A stretch of 29,724 nt of DNA from an uncultured Lachnospiraceae bacterium (GCA_910578715.1 CAJTRL010000048.1:1-29724); one strand, 5' to 3'; shown: positions 1-8,806, numbered from the stretch's first letter. Translations and numbers: made by a program. The notes: generated by a model not told the origin, from the sequence alone.

Positions 1-9
1 TACTCTTTT

Positions 10-690
10 CTAATCCCTCTTGGCGGCAACTTCTCCCCGTTTCTTGTAAATGCTGTGCGCCGGAATGAATCCCCTTACCATAGAAACCGGATAAACATTG
101 GATGCTTTTCCGATAATTGTCCCCGGATTCAGAACGGAATTACAGCCGACTTCCACGTTGTCTCCAAGCATTGCACCGAATTTTTTTAACCCCGTTTCAA
201 AACTTTCATCTCCTGCCCTTACTACGACAAGCGTCTTGTCGCTTTTGACGTTGGACGTAATGGAACCGGCCCCCATATGCGCCTTATAGCCCAGGATGCT
301 GTCTCCAACGTAATTATAATGGGGAACCTGTACTTTATTAAATAAAATAACGTTCTTTAACTCGGTTGAGTTTCCCACAACCGCGCCTTTTCCGACAATC
401 GCGTTTCCTCTGATAAAAGCACAGTGTCTGATTTCCGCGTCCTCATCGATGATGGCCGGGCCGTTGATATAAGCTGAAGGGAAAACTTTGGCAGATTTGG
501 CAACCCACACGTTTTCGCCCCGTTTCTCGAACTTGTCTTCCGGCAGCGTATTGCCGAGCTTTACAATAAATTCACCGATTTTCGGCAATACCTCCCAGGG
601 ATAAGTTACCCCCGCAAAAACATCCGCCGCTATCGTCTCTTCCAACGTATAGAGCTCTTTAATTATAACATCTTTTAAACCATTTGACAT
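10..690 (-). CDS. left-handed beta-helix (hexapeptide-repeat) protein, nucleotidyltransferase-associated type
   Basis: This 226-residue protein has hexapeptide-like repeats through roughly residues 60-215 (for example IIDEDAEIRHCAFIRGNAIV and VGCNSVLNPGTIIG), the hallmark of a left-handed parallel beta-helix. It resembles proteins often labelled UDP-N-acetylglucosamine pyrophosphorylase or short glucose-1-phosphate thymidylyltransferase C-domain. However, it lacks the N-terminal nucleotidyltransferase domain with its GxGTRxxP loop, so that enzyme label would be misleading. A sugar or acyl-group acetyltransferase role is possible, but no catalytic residue is assigned. The ATG at 690 follows an AAAGGTG-type ribosome binding site. 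The gene lies 44 bp downstream of topB on the same strand and may be cotranscribed with it. Confidence 0.8.
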   Translation of the reverse strand: MSNGLKDVIIKELYTLEETIAADVFAGVTYPWEVLPKIGEFIVKLGNTLPEDKFEKRGENVWVAKSAKVFPSAYINGPAIIDEDAEIRHCAFIRGNAIVGKGAVVGNSTELKNVILFNKVQVPHYNYVGDSILGYKAHMGAGSITSNVKSDKTLVVVRAGDESFETGLKKFGAMLGDNVEVGCNSVLNPGTIIGKASNVYPVSMVRGFIPAHSIYKKRGEVAAKRD

Positions 691-734
691 CTTTTTTTCA
701 CCTTTTCCTTTCTGAAATTTCAGGGAAATACTCC

Positions 735-2795
735 CTAAGATTTTTTATAAAACTGCGAAGCATAACGAAACCGGTCATTCAATACGGACTGATTGTTCAT
801 CTGCTTTACAATATTCGTTCTTCTTGTGACGAAATCATCCAGCTTGGTCATATATTCCTCTGAAGAAATGGAGCCGTCGGCCACCAGATTCAGTCCCTTT
901 TCCCAGCTGGCCGTCAGCCGTGGGTCGAGAAGCGGTCTGATAGATGCGGAAACCACTTCGTAAATCATTTCCCCAAGCAGTGTCGGCGTGATAATCTGCG
1001 TTTTCTTATTCAGGTTTAAATACCTGATATGTACGAGTTTTTTCAGAATCTCCGCCCTGGTCGCAGAAGTTCCGATGCCGCTTCCTTTAATCTGCGCGCG
1101 CAGTTCCTCGTCTTCTATGAACTGTCCGGCATTTTCCATCGTTAAAATCATGGTTCCAGAATTGTAGCGTTTGGGCGGCGTCGTCTCACCCTCTTTTATT
1201 GTCAGCTCCTGTAATGCGAGTTTTTCTCCCTTTTTCAGGCCTTTTAAGACTTCCATAAAGGACTCGTCACAGGCCTCTTCCTGGCCGCCTTCCGCCCCGG
1301 ATTCTTTTTTTTCATCCGCCATATCTTCCGCCCCGGCCGTTTTTCCCGCATCCTGTGCGTTTCCCTTCGCACCGGTAAAAGAATATTGCGCCACTTTCAA
1401 ATACCCGCCATCCGCCAGCACCTTGAAATTTGAAAAAAAGGCTTCGCCTTTGATATCCGCTTTCAGGCTGATTTTCTGATAAACGGCCGCCGGATAAAAG
1501 ATGCACAGGAACCTTCTGACAATACACTCATACACCTTAGCCGACGTCGCATTCAGGCTTCCCAGTGCGGAAAGCCCCTGTCCCGTCGGAATGATTGCGT
1601 AATGGTCTGTAATCTGTTTATCGTTGACATAGCGGCTTTTTGCGATATTTTTGAAACTGCCTTTCGTCAGTATTTCTTCCGCAAATTCCCTGACGGGTGG
1701 ATATTGCTTTAAACCGCCGATATTTCTGTATATTTCTTTTGCCACTGCGGAAGAAAGCACCCTTGCATCCGTTCTCGGATAAGTGGTCAGCTTTTTTTCG
1801 TATAATTCCTGTGCGATGCGCAGCGTTTCATCCGGGCTGATTTTAAAGAGCCTGGAGCAGTCGTTCTGCAGTTCCGCCAGATTGTATAAAAGCGGCGGAT
1901 TCTTCGTTTCTTTTTTCTTCTCGATGCTCTGCAGTACCGGCTCCGCTACCGGTTCTTCCGATAAATAGTCAATCAGCTCCTGTGCCGTTTCTTTTTTCTG
2001 AAAACCGTTTTCTTTATAAAGAAGCGGGGATGCGAAATACCGGGTTCCTTCCACGGCCTTCCACTCAAAACCGCATTTTCTTCCCCGGACATTCATATCC
2101 GCAAGCACCCTGTAAAAAGGCGTTTTCACAAATTCCCGGATTTCCCGCTCTCTGTTGACGACCATTCCGAGAACACAGGTCATGACCCGGCCCACCGAAA
2201 TAACGGCTTTGTCGGCTTTTAGATAACTTTTTATCGGATAGCTGTATTTTAATGTCAGCACTCTGGAAAAATTAATGCCCATCAGATAATCTTCTTTTGC
2301 ACGCAGATAAGCTGCGCTGCTCAGATTATCGTAAGCCGACAAATCTTTGGCTTCCCGGATGCCGCGCAGAATCTCTTCTTCCGTCTGAGAATCAATCCAC
2401 ACTCTTTTGCGCGTCTTTCCGGTTACATGCGCCTGCTGCTCCACCAGCCGGTAAATGTATTCCCCTTCCCGCCCGGAGTCGGTACAGACATAAATGGTAT
2501 CGACATCTTCGCGGTTCAGCAGTCCGCTCACAATCTGGAACTGTTTTTTGACGCCGTCGATGACTTCGTACTTAAATTCTTCCGGGATAAACGGAATCGT
2601 GTCCAAAGACCATCTTCTGTATTTCTCGTCATAGGCTTCCGGGTAACTCATCGTGACCAGATGACCCACACACCAGGTCACCAGCGCTTCTTCGGATTCC
2701 AGATAACCGTCCCGGTTATTCATTCTGTATTTCAAAGCCTTTGCAAATTCCCTTGCAACGCTTGGCTTTTCCGCAATAAACAAATTTTTCTTCAT
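735..2795 (-). CDS. topB: DNA topoisomerase III (type IA)
   Basis: This 686-residue type IA topoisomerase makes a transient 5'-phosphotyrosyl break in one DNA strand and acts in decatenation and resolving recombination intermediates. The N-terminal Toprim domain starts with LFIAEKPSVAREFAKAL and has TDSGREGE at 105-112. Classical enzymes read DxDREGE here, so the second acidic residue is Gly, as I recall for a TopB subgroup in Firmicutes and mobile elements. The catalytic tyrosine is Tyr339 in TTYPRTDARVL. SVGRVMTCVLGMVV near 200 and GSGIGTSATRAEIL near 571 are core motifs. Residues about 474-512 form an acidic Ala/Gly/Glu-rich insertion. No C-terminal zinc fingers are present. The start follows GAGGAAGT. 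It is 30 bp downstream of the ATPase gene. Confidence 0.95.
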   Translation of the reverse strand: MKKNLFIAEKPSVAREFAKALKYRMNNRDGYLESEEALVTWCVGHLVTMSYPEAYDEKYRRWSLDTIPFIPEEFKYEVIDGVKKQFQIVSGLLNREDVDTIYVCTDSGREGEYIYRLVEQQAHVTGKTRKRVWIDSQTEEEILRGIREAKDLSAYDNLSSAAYLRAKEDYLMGINFSRVLTLKYSYPIKSYLKADKAVISVGRVMTCVLGMVVNREREIREFVKTPFYRVLADMNVRGRKCGFEWKAVEGTRYFASPLLYKENGFQKKETAQELIDYLSEEPVAEPVLQSIEKKKETKNPPLLYNLAELQNDCSRLFKISPDETLRIAQELYEKKLTTYPRTDARVLSSAVAKEIYRNIGGLKQYPPVREFAEEILTKGSFKNIAKSRYVNDKQITDHYAIIPTGQGLSALGSLNATSAKVYECIVRRFLCIFYPAAVYQKISLKADIKGEAFFSNFKVLADGGYLKVAQYSFTGAKGNAQDAGKTAGAEDMADEKKESGAEGGQEEACDESFMEVLKGLKKGEKLALQELTIKEGETTPPKRYNSGTMILTMENAGQFIEDEELRAQIKGSGIGTSATRAEILKKLVHIRYLNLNKKTQIITPTLLGEMIYEVVSASIRPLLDPRLTASWEKGLNLVADGSISSEEYMTKLDDFVTRRTNIVKQMNNQSVLNDRFRYASQFYKKS

Positions 2796-2825
2796 ACTTC
2801 CTCATTTCACAGTCAAACCAACTTA

Positions 2826-4187
2826 TTATATGTCCGTAATCTGCACCAGCTTCAGGTTCCTTTTGACTTTTGCCTCCAGATTCAGCTTTTCATCAAAACC
2901 CGATGCCGTATACAGATAAATATAATCCGCGTTGATTTTTACTTTGCGGGCATAGGAAAGCAGCCACTCATAATCCTCATAGGTCATCATTGCCTTTTCC
3001 CAGTTGCAGAGTGCAATTAATGTCTTTCCTTCCGCGTCCTGGGCAATGAAATCAATCGTGCCGTCTTTGCCGACCCATTCCCCGCTCGTTTCATAGTGAA
3101 TCGGAAGCCTTCCTCTTTTGTTCAGTCTGGCCAGATGTTCCCGGCATACCTGTTTGAAGCATCCGGACACATATTTCCGAAAAGAAGGGTAAATATACAG
3201 ATTATAATACTCTCCGACCGATATCGTCTGTAAAGCGCTCATATACGGATACATGTAGGTAAAATAGAAATTAACAAACGGATGCACAATGCGGTAAATG
3301 CCTTTCTGCACATTCTCCTTATCCGCCATATCATAGGAAAAAACCTTCTCCACAAGCTCCAGTTCCATCAGATTCCTCAAATAAACGCTGATTTTGGCAC
3401 GCGAAAAACCCGTATGAAGATAAATATCGTTCAGCTTGTATTTCCCGGATGCAATGGCAGCCAGAATCGTATTATAGACGCTCGTTTCCCGCAGCTGCTC
3501 CGCTACCATGCGCTCCCATTCTTCAAACAGGTAACTGTCTTTATTCAATATGCGCCGGCAGATATTCTGCTGAATCGTCAGTCTGTCGTCAAACTGGTTC
3601 CACAGGCCCGGAAACCCGCCTAAAATAGAATATGCTTCCACACACTCTTCAATTCTGAAATCGGGAAAACGGTGCACCATATCGCCGAAAGAAAGCGGCC
3701 GCACCTTTAACAGACCGGACAGGGAATGAGCCGCATCGCCGATTTTGGCAATCATACTGTTCTCGACCCATCCGATGGAAGAGCTGCAAAGCAGGACCAG
3801 CACACTGTCAGGCGCTTCCAGACCGTCCATAAACCGCACGAGTTCTTTCATAAAAGCCTCGCTTGTTTTGGCAATATTCTGAAATTCATCAATAATGATG
3901 ATTTCCCTGCCCCTTTCTTCGCAAATGGTATTCAGGATATCGTTTAACGACGGAAACTCTCCGATTGTTTTTCCGGCCATTCTTATCTGCATTCCCCATT
4001 GATACAGCTGTTCCCGCTCCGAACAGGGCCTCGCGAGATAATAATGGCTTGGCCGGTTTTCCGCAAATTCTTTTAAAAGCGATGATTTTCCGATATGCTT
4101 TTGTCCATATACAACCAGCACCTGGCTGCCCGCTTTTTCATAATACTGGTCCAGATATTGTAACTCCGCTATCCTGCCTGATAACAT
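2826..4187 (-). CDS. AAA-type ATPase with C-terminal DUF234 (nuclease-fold) domain
   Basis: This protein of about 453 residues belongs to the predicted archaeal-type ATPase family. Walker A is GQKHIGKS (about 28-35) and Walker B is IIIIDEFQN (about 96-104). A central winged-helix-like stretch (about 240-290, including GFSRAKISVYLRNLMELELVEK) is followed by a DUF234 domain. In DUF234 proteins the PD-(D/E)xK-like core usually reads ID...ECKW. Here it reads TIDFIA followed by LIALCNW, so the ExK pair seems lost and nuclease activity is doubtful. The cellular role of the family is poorly defined. I chose the inner ATG at 4187 because the upstream in-frame ATG (4199) sits one base after the AAAGG ribosome binding site. 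It probably reads into topB. Confidence 0.85.
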   Translation of the reverse strand: MLSGRIAELQYLDQYYEKAGSQVLVVYGQKHIGKSSLLKEFAENRPSHYYLARPCSEREQLYQWGMQIRMAGKTIGEFPSLNDILNTICEERGREIIIIDEFQNIAKTSEAFMKELVRFMDGLEAPDSVLVLLCSSSIGWVENSMIAKIGDAAHSLSGLLKVRPLSFGDMVHRFPDFRIEECVEAYSILGGFPGLWNQFDDRLTIQQNICRRILNKDSYLFEEWERMVAEQLRETSVYNTILAAIASGKYKLNDIYLHTGFSRAKISVYLRNLMELELVEKVFSYDMADKENVQKGIYRIVHPFVNFYFTYMYPYMSALQTISVGEYYNLYIYPSFRKYVSGCFKQVCREHLARLNKRGRLPIHYETSGEWVGKDGTIDFIAQDAEGKTLIALCNWEKAMMTYEDYEWLLSYARKVKINADYIYLYTASGFDEKLNLEAKVKRNLKLVQITDI

Positions 4188-4220
4188 AATAATAACCATG
4201 CCTTTCTCTCAGACCGCGAT

Positions 4221-4273
4221 ATTTGGGCCTGAAAGGCACAAATTCGCAGTTGAAAAATCTCTGATTTTTCAAC
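4221..4273. repeat. two tandem intergenic hairpins
   Basis: Two inverted repeats lie side by side between the EAL-domain gene and the ATPase gene. The first (4221-4243) pairs ATTTG.GCCT with AGGC.CAAAT around a 3-base loop and has one mismatch. The second (4249-4273) is a perfect 11-bp stem, GTTGAAAAATC with GATTTTTCAAC, around TCT. Neither is followed by a clear T-run on either strand, so simple terminators are unlikely. They may be a dispersed repeat, an RNA-processing site or a weak attenuator. Function is unknown. Confidence 0.7.
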
Positions 4274-4300
4274 ATAACCCCTCATTTTATCTCATATCAT

Positions 4301-6025
4301 CTATGTAAGCGTTTTAGCAAGCAATTCTTCTATTCTCTCCGGCGGCATCGGCCTTCCGAGATAATACCCCTGTATGTTGTCACAGTCGATTGCGGTCAGA
4401 TAATCAAACTGCTCCTGTGTTTCCACGCCTTCCGCAATCGTCTCAAATCCCAGTTTTTTCACCATATAGATAATGGATTCCGTAATAATTCTCGTATTTT
4501 CGTCGGTGATGACCGTATCGATAAAAGATTTATCCACCTTCAGCGTATCGATAGGCAGTCCTTTCAGATAAGACAGTGAGGAATATCCCGTTCCAAAATC
4601 ATCCAGCGATATTTTAATGCCGATATTCCGTAAAACCGCCAGTTTTTCCGTTACTTCCTGAAAACTGTCTATCAGGATGCTCTCCGTTATTTCCAGCTCG
4701 ATTTCCTCCGGCGAAATATCATATTTTTTCAGGATTCGCAGCACTTTATCCACGAAATCCGGCTGTTTATACTGAATTGCGGATATATTCAGGGACAAAA
4801 TCATCGGATAGTGATATTTGGCCTTCCATCCGGCGTAGATGCGGACGCTTTCTTCCATCACCCATGTGCCGATTGGAACGATGGTTCCGTTTTTTTCCGC
4901 AATGGGAATGAAGGTATCCGGGTTAATCGCCTTGCCCGTCTCATCCTTCCAGCGAATCAATGCCTCCACACCGCGTAAAATCCTGTCCGCTGTATGAAAC
5001 TGCGGTTGAAAATATAAGGTGAAATTCTGAGAAAAAACGGCTTCTTTTAATTTATTTTCTATTGAAACATTCTGCAGAAAATCTTCCAGAATAGAACCGT
5101 CAAAATACTGAATCCGGCCTTTCCCGTTCTCTTTTGCCCGGAACATAACGATTTCCGCGCAGTTAATCAGTTCCAGCGTTTCCGCAGCCGCCTCCGGGTA
5201 TTCCGCAACACCCACGCTGACCGTCAGAAAGATTTCCTGTCCGCCGCTTAATTTAAAGGGTTTTTCCAGCCTCTCCGAAATTCTGGCATAGACCGAAGCG
5301 ACGCTTTTTTTCCCATATGGGTCGTAAATACCGATACAGAAAATATCTCCGTTAAAATGGGATATCAGAATATCTTCTTCCGCCAGCTCCGACAGGAATT
5401 GTCCGAAGCACTGTACGATTTCGTCCCCGATAATAATCCCCAGCTCGTCGCTCATCTTCCGGAAATCATCCAGGTCAATGAACATGATTGCGACCTCTTT
5501 GTTTTCCTCTTTGGCCAGACGTACCTGTTCCCCGAACAGACGCACAAAATAGTTGCGGTTATACAGGCCGGTCAGAAGGTCATAGTACGCCATATAGGTC
5601 AGTTCGTCATTTTGTGAATTGAACTTTGTCACGTCTTTGAACCGGATGATTTTATCCGCAGGATTTCCTGCATCATCATAGACAATCGTAATTTCCACTT
5701 CAACCCACATTCTGCCGTCTTTCATTTTAACGTCGATTGCCGTGGATTCCATGCCTCTTTTTTCGATAAAAAGCGCCTCCCGCAGCGGAACCACATACTT
5801 CTCTTCCACACAGTCATAGAATCTGGTAAAATCTTCCATGCTCTTCACCTGAAAATCAAAGAAGTAGTCCCAGTTTGCAATCGTCCGTATCACATTTTCT
5901 TCATAGTTATAATAAAGAAAAGCGCTGTTGGACGTTTCACAAATCAGGTGCAGCATTTTCACATCCTTCATCAGTTTCCTGTTCATGGAATTTAATAATT
6001 CTATCTGTCCCCGTAAATCATCCAT
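4301..6025 (-). CDS. PAS-GGDEF-EAL protein, probable cyclic-di-GMP phosphodiesterase
   Basis: This 574-residue protein has a PAS-like sensory region (about 25-135), a GGDEF domain (about 140-310) and an EAL domain (about 320-570). The GGDEF signature is replaced by FNGDIF (224-229), so diguanylate cyclase activity is probably lost; the domain may act as a GTP-sensing or regulatory module. The EAL half keeps its key motifs: VEALIRW (353-359), LNIS near 412, ELEITES near 443, LDDFGTGYSSL near 474, AEGVE (531-535) and QGYYLGRPM. It is therefore expected to hydrolyse c-di-GMP to pGpG. There is no signal peptide or transmembrane segment, so it is probably cytoplasmic. The start at 6025 follows GGGGATAAGGT. 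It lies 43 bp after asd on the same strand, and the metabolic link to asd-argH is unclear. Confidence 0.9.
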   Translation of the reverse strand: MDDLRGQIELLNSMNRKLMKDVKMLHLICETSNSAFLYYNYEENVIRTIANWDYFFDFQVKSMEDFTRFYDCVEEKYVVPLREALFIEKRGMESTAIDVKMKDGRMWVEVEITIVYDDAGNPADKIIRFKDVTKFNSQNDELTYMAYYDLLTGLYNRNYFVRLFGEQVRLAKEENKEVAIMFIDLDDFRKMSDELGIIIGDEIVQCFGQFLSELAEEDILISHFNGDIFCIGIYDPYGKKSVASVYARISERLEKPFKLSGGQEIFLTVSVGVAEYPEAAAETLELINCAEIVMFRAKENGKGRIQYFDGSILEDFLQNVSIENKLKEAVFSQNFTLYFQPQFHTADRILRGVEALIRWKDETGKAINPDTFIPIAEKNGTIVPIGTWVMEESVRIYAGWKAKYHYPMILSLNISAIQYKQPDFVDKVLRILKKYDISPEEIELEITESILIDSFQEVTEKLAVLRNIGIKISLDDFGTGYSSLSYLKGLPIDTLKVDKSFIDTVITDENTRIITESIIYMVKKLGFETIAEGVETQEQFDYLTAIDCDNIQGYYLGRPMPPERIEELLAKTLT

Positions 6026-6068
6026 ACCTTATCCCCTATATGCCGCACCCTTCAAAACGGCTGTGAAA

Positions 6069-7151
6069 CTATTTCCGCGTAATATATCCTTTCGCTTTCA
6101 GCGTCTCGGCACATAAAATTGCGCCGCCGGCCGCACCGCGCACCGTATTATGGGACAGACCGATGAATTTCCAGTCGTACACGCTGTCCTCCCTGATGCG
6201 GCCGACACTGATGCCCATGCCGTTTTCAAAGTCCACGTCGAGTTTTACCTGCGGCCTGTTATCTTCTTCCATATACTGAATAAACTGCTTCGGCGCACTG
6301 GGAAGTTCCAGTTCCTGTGGAAGTCCCCGGAAGGCTTTCAGTTTTTCGATTAACTGCTCTTTCGTCGGCTGCTTTCTGAATTTGACGAACACAGCCGCCG
6401 TATGTCCGTTCAGAACGGGCACGCGGATGCACTGACAGGTAATAACAGGCTCCGATGCCGGAACGATTTCGCCGTTTTCCACCTTTCCCCAGATTCGAAG
6501 CGGTTCTTTCTCACTCTTTTCTTCTTCGCCGCCAATATAGGGAATTACGTTTTCAACCATCTCCGGCCAGTCTTTAAAAGTCTTTCCCGCACCGGAAATT
6601 GCCTGATAGGTTGTCGCAACCACCTCATAGGGCTCGAACTCTTTCCAGGCCGTCAGAACGGGCGCGTAACTCTGGATGGAGCAGTTCGGCTTTACGGCGA
6701 TAAAGCCTCTTTTGGTACCGAGTCTCTTCTTCTGCGCCTCGATGACATCGAAATGTTCCGGGTTGATTTCCGGCACCACCATCGGCACATCGGGCGTCCA
6801 TCTGTGAGCGCTGTTATTGGAAACGACAGGCGTTTCCGTTTTCGCATAGGCTTCTTCAATCTTTTTGATTTCCTCTTTCGACATGTCCACCGCCGAAAAA
6901 ACGAAATCCACTTCCGCCGCTACTTTTTCCACTTCGTTCACGTTGAGCACAACGAGCTTTTTCACCGCTTCCGGCATGGGCGTTGTCATCTTCCATCTGC
7001 CGCCCACTGCCTCTTCATACGTTTTTCCGGCTGAGCGCTCGCTCGCCGCGATAGTCGTCACCTCAAACCAGGGATGATTTTCTAACAGAGAGATAAATCT
7101 CTGCCCCACCATACCTGTTCCGCCTAAAATACCAACTTTTAATTTTTCCAT
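6069..7151 (-). CDS. asd: aspartate-semialdehyde dehydrogenase, archaeal/fungal type
   Basis: This enzyme converts L-aspartyl-4-phosphate to L-aspartate 4-semialdehyde with NADPH, the branch point to lysine/diaminopimelate, threonine and methionine. The 360-residue protein begins with the nucleotide-binding motif GILGGTGMVGQRF. The catalytic Cys157 is in KPNCSIQ and the catalytic His250 is in VPVLNGHTAAVF. Its length and motifs fit the archaeal/fungal-type family rather than the usual enterobacterial form. The ATG at 7151 is preferred over the longer frame (7175) because AAAGGAG lies upstream and the protein then starts at MEKLKVGILGG. It is 32 bp downstream of argH and presumably cotranscribed, although the two belong to different amino-acid pathways. 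Confidence 0.95.
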   Translation of the reverse strand: MEKLKVGILGGTGMVGQRFISLLENHPWFEVTTIAASERSAGKTYEEAVGGRWKMTTPMPEAVKKLVVLNVNEVEKVAAEVDFVFSAVDMSKEEIKKIEEAYAKTETPVVSNNSAHRWTPDVPMVVPEINPEHFDVIEAQKKRLGTKRGFIAVKPNCSIQSYAPVLTAWKEFEPYEVVATTYQAISGAGKTFKDWPEMVENVIPYIGGEEEKSEKEPLRIWGKVENGEIVPASEPVITCQCIRVPVLNGHTAAVFVKFRKQPTKEQLIEKLKAFRGLPQELELPSAPKQFIQYMEEDNRPQVKLDVDFENGMGISVGRIREDSVYDWKFIGLSHNTVRGAAGGAILCAETLKAKGYITRK

Positions 7152-7183
7152 CTTTAACCATACTCCTTTCGACATCTCTTCTG

Positions 7184-8599
7184 TTATGACCGGCCTTCCG
7201 GTATTCCCATTTCATGATACCAGTCGCCCGCTAAATATTCTTTTTCCAGCGCAATGGCTTTCCGCATCGCTTCCGGCCCCGGTGCACCGGGCGTCAGCCT
7301 TTTCTCCACACAGGTTTTTAAACTGATTTTATCATAGACATCTTCTTCGAATACCGGGCTGATATTTTTCAGTTCTTCTATGGACAATTCATCAATGCTG
7401 CACTTTTTATCAATACAGTACAGGACAAGTTTTCCGATAATACCGTGCGCATCCCGGAATGCCACTCCCTTGCCGACGAGATAGTCCGCCGCATCCGTGG
7501 CGTTGGTAAATCCCATCATCGCGCTCTTCTCCATGACGGGACGGTTGAATTTCATCGTCCGCACCATGCCCTCGAACAGCGCAAGGCATCCTTTTACCGT
7601 GTCGATGGCGTCAAAAGTCAGCTCCTTATCTTCCTGCATGTCTTTGTTATATGCGAGCGGCAGTCCTTTCATCGTCGTCAGGATGGAAATCAGCGCACCA
7701 TATACCCGGCCCGTCTTTCCCCGCACCAGTTCCGCAATATCCGGGTTCTTTTTCTGCGGCATAATGCTGCTTCCCGTCGCGTAAGAATCATCTATCTCCA
7801 CAAAACGATATTCGTTACTGTTCCAGATTATGATTTCTTCACAGAACCGGCTTAAGTGCATCATAATCGTGGAAAGCGCCGAAAGAAATTCTATCACATA
7901 ATCCCGGTCAGAAACCGAATCCATGCTGTTTAAAGTCGGCGCTTCGAAACCGAGAAGCGACGCCGTATAATACCGGTCCAGCGGATAAGTCGTTCCCGCC
8001 AGCGCTCCCGCGCCGAGCGGACAGTAATTCATCCGGCCGTAGATATCCCGGAGTCTGAGCCGGTCTCTTTTGAACATTTCAAAATAGGCGCCGATATGAT
8101 GTGCCAGCGTAACCGGCTGGGCCTTCTGCAAATGCGTAAATCCCGGCATATAAGTTTCTATATTTTTTTCCATAACGGATAAAAGCGTTGTAAGCAGCTC
8201 CTTTAACAGCTCATCTACCGCAAGAACCTCTGACCTGGTATAGAGTCTCATATCCAGCGCCACCTGGTCGTTCCGGCTCCTTCCGGTATGCAGCTTCTTG
8301 CCGGCATCTCCGATACGTTCTATCAGATTCGCCTCCACAAAACTGTGAATATCCTCATATTCATCCGTAATCTGCAGAACGCCGTTTTCCACATCCTGTC
8401 TGATTCCGGTCAGCCCTTTCACAATCTCATCTTTTTCTTCTTTCGACAGGATTCCCTGTTTTTCCAGCATCACAACATGCGCAATACTTCCCTCTATATC
8501 CTGCTTATAGAACTTCTGGTCAAAACCGATAGAAGCATTAAAATGATATACGAGCTTATCGGTTTCCCCTACAAAACGTCCGCCCCAAAGCTGTGCCAT
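7184..8599 (-). CDS. argH: argininosuccinate lyase
   Basis: This 471-residue enzyme of the fumarase/aspartase superfamily splits argininosuccinate into arginine and fumarate, the last step of arginine synthesis. It starts with the typical MAQLWGGRF. Conserved blocks include HTGRSRNDQ (104-112), FTHLQKAQPV near 154 and the family signature GSSIMPQKKNPD (276-287). The start at 8599 has a GGAGGG ribosome binding site about 6 bases upstream; the longer frame to 8623 has no family support. A promoter lies upstream at 8664-8692. argG is not adjacent, so arginine genes are dispersed. The gene leads an argH-asd-EAL transcription unit. Confidence 0.96.
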   Translation of the reverse strand: MAQLWGGRFVGETDKLVYHFNASIGFDQKFYKQDIEGSIAHVVMLEKQGILSKEEKDEIVKGLTGIRQDVENGVLQITDEYEDIHSFVEANLIERIGDAGKKLHTGRSRNDQVALDMRLYTRSEVLAVDELLKELLTTLLSVMEKNIETYMPGFTHLQKAQPVTLAHHIGAYFEMFKRDRLRLRDIYGRMNYCPLGAGALAGTTYPLDRYYTASLLGFEAPTLNSMDSVSDRDYVIEFLSALSTIMMHLSRFCEEIIIWNSNEYRFVEIDDSYATGSSIMPQKKNPDIAELVRGKTGRVYGALISILTTMKGLPLAYNKDMQEDKELTFDAIDTVKGCLALFEGMVRTMKFNRPVMEKSAMMGFTNATDAADYLVGKGVAFRDAHGIIGKLVLYCIDKKCSIDELSIEELKNISPVFEEDVYDKISLKTCVEKRLTPGAPGPEAMRKAIALEKEYLAGDWYHEMGIPEGRS

Positions 8600-8663
8600 A
8601 ATTGCCCTCCATTCCCGTTTCAAACGTCAATTCAGACAGTAGCTTTTATTAAATCTAAATTTG

Positions 8664-8692
8664 ATGATACCATAAAAACCCATACATTTCAA
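8664..8692 (-). promoter_or_regulatory. predicted promoter of argH operon
   Basis: On the minus strand a -35 TTGAAA (8687-8692), 17-bp spacer and -10 TATCAT (8664-8669) give a good sigma-A-type promoter. Transcription would begin near 8657, about 58 bases before argH. I see no T-box or other known riboswitch in the leader. Confidence 0.7.
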
Positions 8693-8748
8693 TCAAAACC
8701 GCTTTTTTTATTCATAGTGCTGCAACAGCTGCGAAACGCTTCATTCCC

Positions 8749-8777
8749 TTCACAATTCTATAATTCTTTCATAAAAT
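8749..8777 (+). promoter_or_regulatory. predicted promoter of the ABC transporter genes
   Basis: On the plus strand, -35 TTCACA (8749-8754), a 17-bp spacer and -10 TAAAAT (8772-8777) precede a ribosome binding site GGGAG (8792-8796). The leader is only about 20-25 bases, too short for a riboswitch. It diverges from the argH promoter. Confidence 0.65.
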
Positions 8778-8806
8778 AATTTATAAATACAGGGAGATTT
8801 TTCAGA

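Noticed and set aside
712..723. Perfect 12-bp palindrome CTGAAATTTCAG between topB and the beta-helix gene
   Set aside because: Short, A/T-rich centre, no associated promoter; could be chance, though it overlaps a small AGGGA/TCCCT hairpin.
2427..3020. Long plus-strand open frame opposite topB and the ATPase
   Set aside because: It has no ribosome binding site or family motif and is antisense to strongly supported genes; composition is the usual mirror of coding sequence.
4249..4273. The 11-bp hairpin as a rho-independent terminator
   Set aside because: No T-run follows on either strand and the stem is A/T-rich, so it is listed as a repeat instead.
6402..7034. 210-codon plus-strand frame opposite asd
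   Set aside because: It is rich in His/Arg/Phe from reversed codons, has no initiation signal and crosses conserved asd motifs.
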